NCBI GenBank assembly: GCA_902800345.1 | Contig: CADCDO010000002.1 | Span: 1 to 64,000 of the forward strand | DNA: 64,000 bases | Reading direction: 5' to 3' | Origin: Fibrobacter succinogenes | GTDB taxonomy: Bacteria; Fibrobacterota; Fibrobacteria; Fibrobacterales; Fibrobacteraceae | Shown: positions 35,732-43,425 of the stretch, piece after piece | Layout: the number at the start of each line of letters is the position of its first letter | Position numbering within the stretch: position 1 is the first letter of the stretch | Made by a program: the position numbers and the translations under genes | Notes under the pieces: generated by a model | What the model was told of the DNA's origin: nothing | What the model saw: the letters and a program-made list of their open reading frames with translations, nothing else | Database searches by the model: none

Positions 35732-35757
35732 ATGGCGGACTTGATCCGCCATCTCTT
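35732..35757. terminator. bidirectional terminator / dispersed hairpin after metH
   Basis: ATGGCGGA-CTTGA-TCCGCCAT is a perfect 8-bp stem between convergent genes, followed by CTCTTTTA. The sequence matches the GTCATGGCGGACTTGATCCG words dispersed in many bacterial genomes, so a repeat may have been co-opted as a terminator. Confidence 0.75.
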
Positions 35758-36114
35758 TTAGGCTTTCTTCTCCGCTGTCTTGGCATCAGCCTTCCACGGC
35801 GTAAGCCCGACAACATTATCGACCGGCAGAGAGAACGCAATTCCCTGCCCCATCGTATCGAGGCCAGCCTTCTCGTAAAGCGAACGCAAAACTGCATCTT
35901 TCACGTTTAGCGGCACAAGAATCATCACGACTTCTTTTTCGGGTTGTATAGCGATATGGAAAAACGATTCCGCTTCCTTGTTAGCCGTTCCACGAGCGTT
36001 CAGCACGGTACCACCACGAGCCCCGGCATCCTTTGCGGCTTCCATTACAGTATCGGAGAATCCGTTGTTCACAATGCAAATAATGAGTTCATGTGTATTC
36101 GTAGCCATGATCAT
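35758..36114 (-). CDS. PII-like regulator, copy 2 of a DUF1538 operon
   Basis: 118 residues, or 116 from the second Met. A short PII/GlnB-like fold is suggested by the order ELIICIVNNGFSDTVMEAA, GARGGTVLNARGT, a compact T-loop region, QPEKEVVMILVP and the final strand GIAFSLPV. No uridylylation-site Tyr motif is visible. Its ATG overlaps the stop of the other PII-like gene (ATGA). The pair follow a DUF1538 membrane gene in the same direction. PII-like proteins bind nucleotides and often gate a neighbouring transporter; that role here is inference. Confidence 0.75.
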   Translation of the reverse strand: MIMATNTHELIICIVNNGFSDTVMEAAKDAGARGGTVLNARGTANKEAESFFHIAIQPEKEVVMILVPLNVKDAVLRSLYEKAGLDTMGQGIAFSLPVDNVVGLTPWKADAKTAEKKA

Positions 36115-36524
36115 CCTCTCCTTACCTGGGAACGGTTATCGCTCAAAAAATTAAACACGGACTTGCCAATCACGCTTGCCATCGGAATCGTGTAGGCAAT
36201 TCCCTTTCCATTCACAATCGTCTTGAACTTTTCTTCAAGGCATTCCAAAACGGCAGGCACATGGTCTTCGCCAATGATGCTTATAATCACCGCACGTTCA
36301 GGGTCTGCAAGCCCAAGTGCCGTCATGATTTCACGCGGAGCCGTGCCATGACCGTAAAGAACAAATTGCATATTCGCTCCAAACGACTGGATATAGTCCA
36401 TGTAAAAGTCGGCCTTCGAACGCATCACCGTTGTCACGAGAATTTTCAGGCGATTCATCGAGACCTTGGAGTGAACTCTTTTGCGCACACTCGGTTTCTT
36501 TGTCAAATTCATTTCTTCTGCCAT
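36111..36524 (-). CDS. PII-like regulator, copy 1 of a DUF1538 operon
   Basis: 137 residues. A basic N-terminal tail of about 25 residues (MAEEMNLTKKPSVRKRVHSK) precedes a PII-like core: LKILVTTVMRSKADFYMDYI, an ARRxx-poor T-loop region, PERAVIISIIGEDHVPAVLECLEEKF, then KGIAYTIPM. It has the same final strand pattern as its neighbour (GIAYTIP / GIAFSLP) but the sequences differ widely elsewhere, so it is an old duplication or two separate acquisitions. It starts 8 bp after the DUF1538 gene. Confidence 0.7.
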   Translation of the reverse strand: MAEEMNLTKKPSVRKRVHSKVSMNRLKILVTTVMRSKADFYMDYIQSFGANMQFVLYGHGTAPREIMTALGLADPERAVIISIIGEDHVPAVLECLEEKFKTIVNGKGIAYTIPMASVIGKSVFNFLSDNRSQVRRG

Positions 36525-36532
36525 TGCCGCCC

Positions 36533-38068
36533 CTACACAAAGTCAATAATTTGTTCGTCATCAGCATCCTGCAAGCGACGCATCATCATCCTGTTGCGCC
36601 AAAGCCTTGCAACAATCGCCTTGAAGCCAAGAACCTGAATCGTAATGAGCGGAGTCATCGCGACCATCGCCACAATGCCAAAAGCATAGTTCAAAATAGA
36701 ATCACCGCCATCGTGAATCACGGAGCATGCCCCAATAGCAAGCGGCAGAATAAAGCTCGAAGTCAAAGGACCGCTCGCCACGCCACCCGAGTCAAACGCA
36801 ATCGCCGTATAAAGTTTCGGCACAAAGAACGAGAGTCCAAGCGAAATAAAGTATCCCGGCAACAGATAATAAATAATCGGGAACCCGATAATAATACGCA
36901 ACATCGAAAGCCCAATCGAAATGCCGACACCCACCGAAAGGGCAATCAGCATGGAACGTTTCGTCACGAGTCCACCCGTCACTTCTTCGACCTGCTTGTT
37001 GAGCACATGCACCGCAGGTTCCGCAAGCACCACCACCATGCCAATGATAAAGCCCGCTGTCACAAGCGCATGCGGACGTGCAGCCAGTTCACGGCCAATT
37101 TCAAAACCAACCGGCATGAATCCGACTGTCACCGCCGTAAGGAAAATCACAAGACCCACGAACGTGTAACAAATTCCGACGCCCACTTGAATCAGTTTTA
37201 CCAGCGGAAGTTTAAGCACTGTCCACTGCAATGCACAAAAAAACGCGACAATCAGCGCAAGCGCAACGAAAACCTCTTTCGCCACTTCCATCACCGTCGG
37301 CAAGAAATGTTCACCAAGACTCGCTTCCACCGAATATGCCGCCGTCGAAAGTTCATAAGTCAAGTCGCCCTTCGAAAAAACGACCAAGCCCATCAGCGCC
37401 AAAATCGGGCCCACAGAGCAAAGCGCAATCAGGCCGAAACTGTTTTCCGAAGCGTTCTTGCCCCCAATCGCACCCGCGACACCCACGCCAAGCGCCATGA
37501 TGAACGGCACCGTAATCGGCCCAGTCGTCACGCCGCCCGAGTCAAACGCAAGCGGTACAAACGCGTTCCGCCCGACAGACACCATGAGCATCCCGAGCAT
37601 GAACAGCACCATGTAAAAGAAAATGATAATCAGCGAAAGGTCTTTCTTGAACACGATTTTCAAAATCGCAAGTAGCAAGAAAATCCCGACGCCCACACCG
37701 ATCGTCGAAATCAGCAAAATCGGCTTCACGGCATTTTTCACCTGTTCTGCGAGCACGGACAAATCCGGTTCAGCGACCGTAATGAGAACCCCCATCACAA
37801 AGCAAACCGACACGAGCAGCAAAAGTCTGCGCGACTTGGTAAGCCCCGAACCCACATACGCCCCCATCGGCGTCATGGCAAGATCCGCCCCCAAGTTAAA
37901 AAGCCCTATCCCCACAATCAAAAAAAAGGCGCTAATCGAAAAAACGACCAGTTCCTTCACTGAAAAAGTAACAAGCGGAGTACGCGACACCAGCAACACG
38001 ATAAGCGTGATGGGCAACACAGAGGCAAAAGCCTCTCTCAATTTTTCATAAAGGATTTTATGCATCAC
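36533..38068 (-). CDS. DUF1538 membrane protein with two internal repeats
   Basis: 511 residues with about 12 membrane helices. Two halves repeat the same signatures: ITVAEPDLSVLAEQV versus VVLAEPAVHVLNKQV, and PLAFDSGGVTTGPITVPF versus AIAFDSGGVASGPLTSSF. This is a fused pair of DUF1538 domains. Two-gene DUF1538 proteins (UmpAB) have been reported to act as Na+(Li+,K+)/H+ antiporters in Halomonas, to my knowledge, so a cation/proton exchanger is the best guess. Conserved Asp in the two FDSGG motifs, set in membrane helices, is what an ion site would need. It heads an operon with two PII-like regulators. Confidence 0.82.
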   Translation of the reverse strand: MMHKILYEKLREAFASVLPITLIVLLVSRTPLVTFSVKELVVFSISAFFLIVGIGLFNLGADLAMTPMGAYVGSGLTKSRRLLLLVSVCFVMGVLITVAEPDLSVLAEQVKNAVKPILLISTIGVGVGIFLLLAILKIVFKKDLSLIIIFFYMVLFMLGMLMVSVGRNAFVPLAFDSGGVTTGPITVPFIMALGVGVAGAIGGKNASENSFGLIALCSVGPILALMGLVVFSKGDLTYELSTAAYSVEASLGEHFLPTVMEVAKEVFVALALIVAFFCALQWTVLKLPLVKLIQVGVGICYTFVGLVIFLTAVTVGFMPVGFEIGRELAARPHALVTAGFIIGMVVVLAEPAVHVLNKQVEEVTGGLVTKRSMLIALSVGVGISIGLSMLRIIIGFPIIYYLLPGYFISLGLSFFVPKLYTAIAFDSGGVASGPLTSSFILPLAIGACSVIHDGGDSILNYAFGIVAMVAMTPLITIQVLGFKAIVARLWRNRMMMRRLQDADDEQIIDFV

Positions 38069-38080
38069 AATAAAATATAA

Positions 38081-38178
38081 TTAATTAGTTATTGGCCAAT
38101 AGTTATTGGTCATTAGTCATTGGTTAATAGCGGTTCGTCATCCTGACCCTGAAGTGTAGCGATAGGGGAAGGATCCAG
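38081..38178. repeat. TTAGTCATTGG words plus GTCATCCTGACC...GGATCCAG repeat
   Basis: AATTAGTTATTGGCCAATAG and TCATTAGTCATTGGTTAATA are followed at 38137-38178 by a GTCATCC...GGATCCAG unit. It is inserted just upstream of the sigma-factor gene. Confidence 0.7.
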
Positions 38179-38270
38179 TAAAGTCTAGTCAATAGCTATT
38201 GAAAATGGCTCAAAAAAAATTTTATCATTCATGCAACCACCGCAAAACACAGCGCATCAAAAGTAACGAA

Positions 38271-38816
38271 ATGGACGAAAAAGTCATCATAAAGAAGATT
38301 CAACAAGGAAGCCGCGAAGCGCTTGGCATGCTGTGGAAGTCCCACAGCACAAACGTGCTGAACCTAGCGTTCAGAATGCTCAAGAACCGTGACGAAGCCG
38401 AAGACGTACTGATGGACATTTTCGTATCCGTTCCCGGCAAGATCAAGAACTTCCGCGGTGAAAGCGCTCTCAACACCTGGTTGTTCCGCCTTACCGTAAA
38501 TGAATGCCTCATGAGGCTGCGTTCCAAGAAACGTCACGCAGAACTCGAAGGCGAGCACATCGAGTTTCTGACGGCATCCGCCATCGGGAGCAAACATGAA
38601 GAGCAGATAGACTATGACCCGGAACTTTTAGAATTTGGACTGTCGAAACTCTCTGCCGAAACGCGAAGCATGCTTTGGCTAAAGGACGCCGAGGAACTCG
38701 GCATCAAGGATTTGTCCGAAATCTACAACATGCCCGAAGGGACTATCAAAGCAAGACTCAGTCGAGCAAGGACCGTTGTCAAGAACTATTTACAGGAGAA
38801 CGTGAACTATGCGTGA
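38271..38816 (+). CDS. ECF RNA polymerase sigma factor
   Basis: 181 residues from ATG 38271 (MDEKVIIKKIQQGSREALG, the usual ECF start). A frame extension to ATG 38205 would add 22 non-conserved residues. Sigma-2 region: NRDEAEDVLMDIFVSV and RGESALNTWLFRLTVN; sigma-4 region: GIKDLSEIYNMPEGTIKARLSRARTVVKNYL. It directs transcription of a small regulon, probably including its own operon. It overlaps the downstream membrane protein gene by 8 bp, the usual arrangement for a sigma and its anti-sigma. Confidence 0.92.
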   Translation: MDEKVIIKKIQQGSREALGMLWKSHSTNVLNLAFRMLKNRDEAEDVLMDIFVSVPGKIKNFRGESALNTWLFRLTVNECLMRLRSKKRHAELEGEHIEFLTASAIGSKHEEQIDYDPELLEFGLSKLSAETRSMLWLKDAEELGIKDLSEIYNMPEGTIKARLSRARTVVKNYLQENVNYA

Positions 38817-39150
38817 TCAAATCGATTTTTCAAGGCTCGAAAGAATCAAGCCCAAGGAAGGTTCCTGGGAAACGGTCTGCGCAAGACTCGATTCTTCTAG
38901 AAAAAACAAATTCATAGACTTCATACAAACACGCACCAAGTACGCACTTGCAGCAAGCTTTGTCGCCATAGCGTTTATTACGGCATTTATTGCCGTCAAC
39001 CGAATGGATTCCGAAACAGTCCTCGTCCAAGGTATCGCAAGTGATGAACTCGTTTCGTGGTATAACGATCTCGGTGAAACCAACGACGATGAATTGGAAA
39101 ATTTAGACACATACGGTTCCATCAGCTATTTATTACAGGAGACAAAATAA
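38809..39150 (+). CDS. short membrane protein, probable anti-sigma factor
   Basis: 113 residues: about 45 cytoplasmic residues (WETVCARLDS helix), one membrane helix (about 44-64, YALAASFVAIAFITAFIAV) and a 48-residue acidic outer part (NDLGETNDDELENLD). No zinc anti-sigma (HxxxCxxC) motif is present. The gene starts inside the sigma gene and ends inside the next gene start (TAATG). This size and topology resemble CnrY-type anti-sigma factors. I do not recognise a family from sequence alone. Confidence 0.7.
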   Translation: MRDQIDFSRLERIKPKEGSWETVCARLDSSRKNKFIDFIQTRTKYALAASFVAIAFITAFIAVNRMDSETVLVQGIASDELVSWYNDLGETNDDELENLDTYGSISYLLQETK

Positions 39151-39869
39151 TGAAGGACTCTACAAAAACATTCATTGCAAGCCTCATCATCTTTGCTTGC
39201 TCCCTCGGCTTCTTCATTGGAGCCTTCGCATTCAACAACTCGGGCTGTTCATCCTGTGCAAACAAGGCCGCCACCTGTTGTTCAAAAGGCGCCTCATTCG
39301 AAAAAGGCATCTGCTGTTCCAAAAAAGCACCCTGCGGTCCAGGCTGCAAATGTCCGCACTGCATGCGTCATGGCGAATTCCGCGACGGTCCCCATCATGG
39401 GCCGCACTTTCACGGTGAACCGCCCCGCGAACCACATTTCAAAGGCGACCACTTCAAGGAAGGCAATCCGTTCGATAAAAAATTCGACAAGAAGTTTGAC
39501 TTCAAAAAAGGCTCCGACTTCATGGACTCCGTTCTGCAAGTCACTCACGAACAGAAGGCTGCGCTAGAACAGCAACGCAAGGTGATGGATTCTACGCTTA
39601 AAGTCCTCCGCAAACAAAAGAAGGAAGCCGAAAAGACCCTCCGCGAAGCTCTTGACAGCAACGACGAAAAGAAAATCGCAGCGGCTAAAGGCGGCATTCT
39701 CAAGGCCCAAGAAGCATTGCTCAACCACAGAATCAGCGGAGTGAAGGAATTCAACAAGATTCTCACCAAAGAACAGCTGGAAAAGTTCAAATCGATGCAG
39801 TTCGACCGCATGAAAAAAATGCACGACAAAGACTCCCGCGAGCGCCGCGGTCCAGAACACAATCACTAA
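39150..39869 (+). CDS. Cys/His-rich, Spy/ZraP/CnrX-like metal-binding membrane-anchored protein
   Basis: 239 residues. One N-terminal membrane helix (about 8-28) is followed by ten Cys between residues 33 and 71 (33, 36, 43, 44, 55, 56, 62, 66, 68, 71) in CxxC, CC and CGPGCKCPHC patterns. A His-rich stretch follows (His 74, 82, 83, 86, 88, 96, 101). The rest (about 120-239) is long helices like the Metal_resist/Spy fold, with a RERRGPEHNH tail. It is the third gene of a sigma/anti-sigma operon and has the right shape for a periplasmic sensor that releases the anti-sigma on binding metal. The metal is unknown. Confidence 0.75.
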   Translation: MKDSTKTFIASLIIFACSLGFFIGAFAFNNSGCSSCANKAATCCSKGASFEKGICCSKKAPCGPGCKCPHCMRHGEFRDGPHHGPHFHGEPPREPHFKGDHFKEGNPFDKKFDKKFDFKKGSDFMDSVLQVTHEQKAALEQQRKVMDSTLKVLRKQKKEAEKTLREALDSNDEKKIAAAKGGILKAQEALLNHRISGVKEFNKILTKEQLEKFKSMQFDRMKKMHDKDSRERRGPEHNH

Positions 39870-39910
39870 CGTTGACAAACAGTTTTTATTTTCATGATTC
39901 CTTGAATAAT

Positions 39911-39945
39911 AAGCCTCCGGCCAAAAACCGGAGGCTTTCTCTTTT
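39911..39945 (+). terminator. strong terminator of the sigma-factor operon
   Basis: AAGCCTCCGG pairs perfectly with CCGGAGGCTT over 7 bases, followed by TCTCTTTT. It lies 42 bp after the operon. Confidence 0.9.
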
Positions 39946-39980
39946 CATGACTCGCGCAATCGCAGAAAGGAACAAGCCAT

Positions 39981-40196
39981 TCACTCAATGGCAGGATCCA
40001 ACATGTTCTCGTCGAGATTGTCTTCCAAATGGCGTTCGGCGGTTTCCGCAATCTTTTCGTTGTGGCCGCGCAGCGCCGCAAACGGGCTGAAAATTTTCGC
40101 CCGGTTCGCAATGGACATCCGCGGATGCTTCATCAAAAAATTCCAGTCGTCCCGCGGGTACGGCAAATCGATGATGTCTTTGTAATTGTCGAGCAT
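39981..40196 (-). CDS. YolD-like small protein beside a Y-family polymerase
   Basis: 71 residues with the YolD-like core PxxDDWNFLMKHPRMSIANRAKIFSPFAALRGH. In other bacteria small YolD-like genes sit next to Y-family polymerases and are thought to act in SOS-linked mutagenesis, perhaps as the non-catalytic partner. It lies downstream of the polymerase at 40394 in the same direction, 197 bp away, with repeat DNA between them. No LexA box is obvious. Confidence 0.75.
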   Translation of the reverse strand: MLDNYKDIIDLPYPRDDWNFLMKHPRMSIANRAKIFSPFAALRGHNEKIAETAERHLEDNLDENMLDPAIE

Positions 40197-40200
40197 AATG

Positions 40201-40393
40201 CAGTGGTTAGTGGTTAGTAACTAGTAAACAGTGGTTAGGATTGCAGCTATGAGCACGCGGCTTCGCCGCTTTGGGGTATGGGCTCGGAGCTTACGCTCCT
40301 CTGAGGATTGCTAGGTAAAATATTTGATTTTTTCAATTGCATTCCCCCATACCTCACCACCTCAAAGCGACCTACGGGAGCGAGCCCACAGCC
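40201..40393. repeat. TTAGTGG words followed by the long dispersed repeat
   Basis: CAGTGGTTAGTGGTTAGTAA at 40201 leads into the long repeat at 40245-40393, which shares CCCCCATACC, GCGACC and GAGCCCACA blocks with 431-572. Both copies end at the 3' end of a minus-strand gene. Confidence 0.65.
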
Positions 40394-41794
40394 CTACGCC
40401 TTGTGTCCTCCGATTTGTTCGTTGCGTTCGCGCGTGGTGGCTCCCTCCTGCATGTCCATGCCCTTGAAAATGGCGTTTTTGCCAAAGCGTTTCTTGATGG
40501 CTATTTGCGCCTGCATCATTTTCTTTTCGCGTTCAATCTTCTTCACGTCCGTAAACAAGTCGTAGCTTTCGTTCGCGGCATGCAATACGTTATTCGCCGT
40601 GAGATTCAGACGCTTGACGGTAAGCGACGGATTCATGATGCGGTCAGCCAGTTTCATTACCGCCTCCGCAATCGTCGAAGCAGATGACGTATAATTCAAA
40701 AGCGGAGCCGTCCCGTGCGCAGGTTTCGGGATCGTGCGACCGTAACCATCGACGACCGTTTCGCCGTGATAAATTCCTTTATCCACATTTTCGCGGTCGT
40801 AGCCTACATGGAGCGTGAGGCCGTTCGTCACAAGGCCTTTTTCCACAAGGTCTAGCGCAAGCGTATCCACCATTTCGCGGATGACGATTTTCGCCTTGGC
40901 GCAATCGTACGCACAACTTAGGACCTGCCCACCGCCGATACTGTGCGTCTTCGCCTTATATCTTTTGATTTCGGCAATGCCGCACGGTTCGTAGCCCCAA
41001 GCGTGGTCAATGAGAATTTCCGCATTCACGCCAAACATCTTGTAAAGCGCATCTGGATTCTTCACGCTAGCACGAGCAAGGTCTCCCATCGTAAAAATCC
41101 CGCGACCGTTATTCAAGTAGCAATGCGCCAAGCGTTCCGCAATTCCGCGGCCTAATTGCCAAAAACTCGTGATAGGCCGGTGACCCCAAAGTTCCTTGCG
41201 GTACGTCATTTCGTCAAGTTGCGCGATGCGCACGCCGTCCGCATCCGCAGCGACATGTTTCGCCATCACGTCCATCGCAATTTTGCAAAGGTAAAGGTTC
41301 GTCCCAATGCCAGCCGTCGCCGTAATTCCCGTCGTTTCGAACACATCGCGGATCATATTCTTCGCAAGTTCCCTCGCAGACTTTTTGTACAGCGAAAGAT
41401 AATGCGTCAAGTCGATAAAGCATTCATCAATGGAATAAACGTGAATATCTTCTTCGCTGACGTATTTCAGATAAACTTTATAGATGCGGGTCGAATATTC
41501 CACGTACTTCGCCATCTGCGGTTTTGCAATCAGGAAATCGACCTTTTCGCCCGTGCGCCGTTCCACCTCGCGCAACTTCTGATTAACCTCGAACAGGCGC
41601 GCACGCCCCGGAATGCCATACGCTTTGAGGCTCGGGGTCACGGCAAGGCAAATAGTCTTCTCCGTTCGGCTCGCATCAGCCACCACCAAATTCGTTTTCA
41701 GCGGATCAAGCCCACGAAGCACGCATTCCACCGACGCAAAAAAAGACTTCAGGTCGATGGCAACATAAGTTCGTGTTTCGTGCGGCAGTCTCAT
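40394..41794 (-). CDS. Y-family DNA polymerase (DinB/UmuC type)
   Basis: 466 residues. The catalytic metal-binding motif YVAIDLKSFFASVEC at the N-terminus and SIDECFIDLTHYL near 130 are intact, with the helix-hairpin-helix GRGIAERL and a C-terminal little-finger domain. It is a low-fidelity translesion polymerase. The domain layout and length (about 460) are UmuC-like rather than short DinB. The stop codon lies at the edge of the repeat block. A YolD-like partner is downstream. Confidence 0.92.
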   Translation of the reverse strand: MRLPHETRTYVAIDLKSFFASVECVLRGLDPLKTNLVVADASRTEKTICLAVTPSLKAYGIPGRARLFEVNQKLREVERRTGEKVDFLIAKPQMAKYVEYSTRIYKVYLKYVSEEDIHVYSIDECFIDLTHYLSLYKKSARELAKNMIRDVFETTGITATAGIGTNLYLCKIAMDVMAKHVAADADGVRIAQLDEMTYRKELWGHRPITSFWQLGRGIAERLAHCYLNNGRGIFTMGDLARASVKNPDALYKMFGVNAEILIDHAWGYEPCGIAEIKRYKAKTHSIGGGQVLSCAYDCAKAKIVIREMVDTLALDLVEKGLVTNGLTLHVGYDRENVDKGIYHGETVVDGYGRTIPKPAHGTAPLLNYTSSASTIAEAVMKLADRIMNPSLTVKRLNLTANNVLHAANESYDLFTDVKKIEREKKMMQAQIAIKKRFGKNAIFKGMDMQEGATTRERNEQIGGHKA

Positions 41795-41904
41795 AAAATA
41801 AAATATAGAATATTACTGCACTAAAAAGCACCTTAACCAGAAGATTCCCCAATCAGATCGAGAATAGCGTTCAGAAGACAGTCCATCTACAGGAACGATA
41901 AACT

Positions 41905-43278
41905 TTATCTGTACCTCAAACCGGGATGGGCATCATAGTAAGCGCTCTTTTCGGCATACATCCGCTCGTCCGCAAGTCGCATCGCTCTCCGAATATTGCT
42001 TTCGCCATAACAGACTCCAATCGAAAAACTGACGTCCTCCGTCTTTTTCGAGAGCAAATGGACACGCGCAATCCGCTTTTGCAGTTCGTCTTCTTCTATT
42101 TCGGGAACAAGCACCATAAATTCATCGCCACCGGCGCGATAGACTTCGCCATCATGGAAAACGCCCTGCAAAATCGACGCAGCCGATTGCAGCATTTTGT
42201 CGCCGGCACTATGCCCCTGGACATCATTCATGCGTTTCAAGCCGTTCAAGTCGGCAAAGAGCACCGCCAACGGCATAGGTTCCTGCCCGGAGACAATCTG
42301 ATCGACGTGATTGTTCATCACATTCCTGTTCTTGATGCCCGTTAACGAATCTATCGTGCTCATAATTTCTAGCCTGTTCAAAAGCTGGTAGCTTGCGATT
42401 TCAGAAGCGAGAAAGAATGTCGTGACTTCAAGAGTTTCTTTAATCTTCATCGCGTCGGCGACATTGAAATTTAGCGCCCACATGTAACCGAGCAGCTCTG
42501 CGCCATGCCGGAGCGGGAACAGAACGATACTCTTGACTCCCGCCTGGTCGAGAGACTCTCCCCAAATGGGGTTCTGCTCCCACAATTTTTCCATATCGCG
42601 TTCGTCTTTCACAATAATGCAAGTACTACCAGCCAGCGTATCCGGCCATGTTTCCGTAATTGCATAGAAGCCATCAATGTACTTCGACATCGGAAGCAGG
42701 TTCGTCCCCTCACGAAGGGATTCGGCAAAAACTGTACAACTGCACTTTTTAGAATCCGTCAGCAAGATGCAGCAATGGTCGGAACCGCAAATCGTACGGA
42801 TATCCTCAACAACATCCTGGAACGCCTTTTGGACATCGTCCGAACCGCGCAGCTTGATGCAAGCCTTCAACACGTCGTATGCCGTCTCCGCAGAAAGATC
42901 CGCCATCGCCGAAGAATCGGCCTTGGGGGCAACATCGTAACAATAAAGGCAATAGCCGACATTCTCGCAATCCGAATCCAACGGGAGGAGGAACATGTTC
43001 AACCACAGCCCCATCGTGTAAAGGTTGACATAAGCATGGAGCGGCTTGCCGTCACATATGCAACGGTAACAATGTTCCTCAAAATGCGGATTTTTCGGGA
43101 AGCACGCCTCGTATGGAGAGTCCGGCACAAATGGATGGTTCAGCGCCGCCATGTCATCGCAATGAGCCTGGTTCCCCGCAACAACGCGGATATTACCATA
43201 AGACCCGTCAGGGAAAAACTCGACGGAAACGATACAGGCCTTGGCCCTGTAGTGCAACAGCAGATTATCAAAATCCAT
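41905..43278 (-). CDS. diguanylate cyclase with GAF-like sensor domain
   Basis: 457 residues. An N-terminal sensor region (about 1-130) has several Cys and His residues (CYRCIC, FEEHCYRC), a GAF-like domain lies near 145-290 and a C-terminal GGDEF domain has the intact RAGGDEF motif (383-387). The allosteric RxxD I-site five residues before is not conserved. It makes cyclic-di-GMP in the cytoplasm. The first domain may bind metal or a redox cofactor, which is inference from the Cys. No partner is adjacent. Confidence 0.85.
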   Translation of the reverse strand: MDFDNLLLHYRAKACIVSVEFFPDGSYGNIRVVAGNQAHCDDMAALNHPFVPDSPYEACFPKNPHFEEHCYRCICDGKPLHAYVNLYTMGLWLNMFLLPLDSDCENVGYCLYCYDVAPKADSSAMADLSAETAYDVLKACIKLRGSDDVQKAFQDVVEDIRTICGSDHCCILLTDSKKCSCTVFAESLREGTNLLPMSKYIDGFYAITETWPDTLAGSTCIIVKDERDMEKLWEQNPIWGESLDQAGVKSIVLFPLRHGAELLGYMWALNFNVADAMKIKETLEVTTFFLASEIASYQLLNRLEIMSTIDSLTGIKNRNVMNNHVDQIVSGQEPMPLAVLFADLNGLKRMNDVQGHSAGDKMLQSAASILQGVFHDGEVYRAGGDEFMVLVPEIEEDELQKRIARVHLLSKKTEDVSFSIGVCYGESNIRRAMRLADERMYAEKSAYYDAHPGLRYR

Positions 43279-43373
43279 ATGGCGTCCCCTGCATTTTTAA
43301 CGAGATGTTTATAAATATATACAAATTTTACAAAAAATTTCACGGAGGAGTGCGCTTTGAAGGTTCAAATAGC

Positions 43374-43405
43374 CAAAAGCACCCCGTTATGCAGGGTGCT
43401 TTTTG
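43374..43405. terminator. terminator after a lipoprotein gene
   Basis: AAAAGCACCC pairs with GGGTGCTTTT over a 9-base loop, 21 bp beyond the minus-strand lipoprotein gene at 43426. It can act in both directions. Confidence 0.8.
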
Positions 43406-43425
43406 AAATTTAGCGGATTTTAGGG

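Noticed and set aside
36431-37675. 414-residue plus-strand ORF opposite DUF1538
   Set aside because: Low-complexity basic content and complete overlap with a convincing membrane protein.
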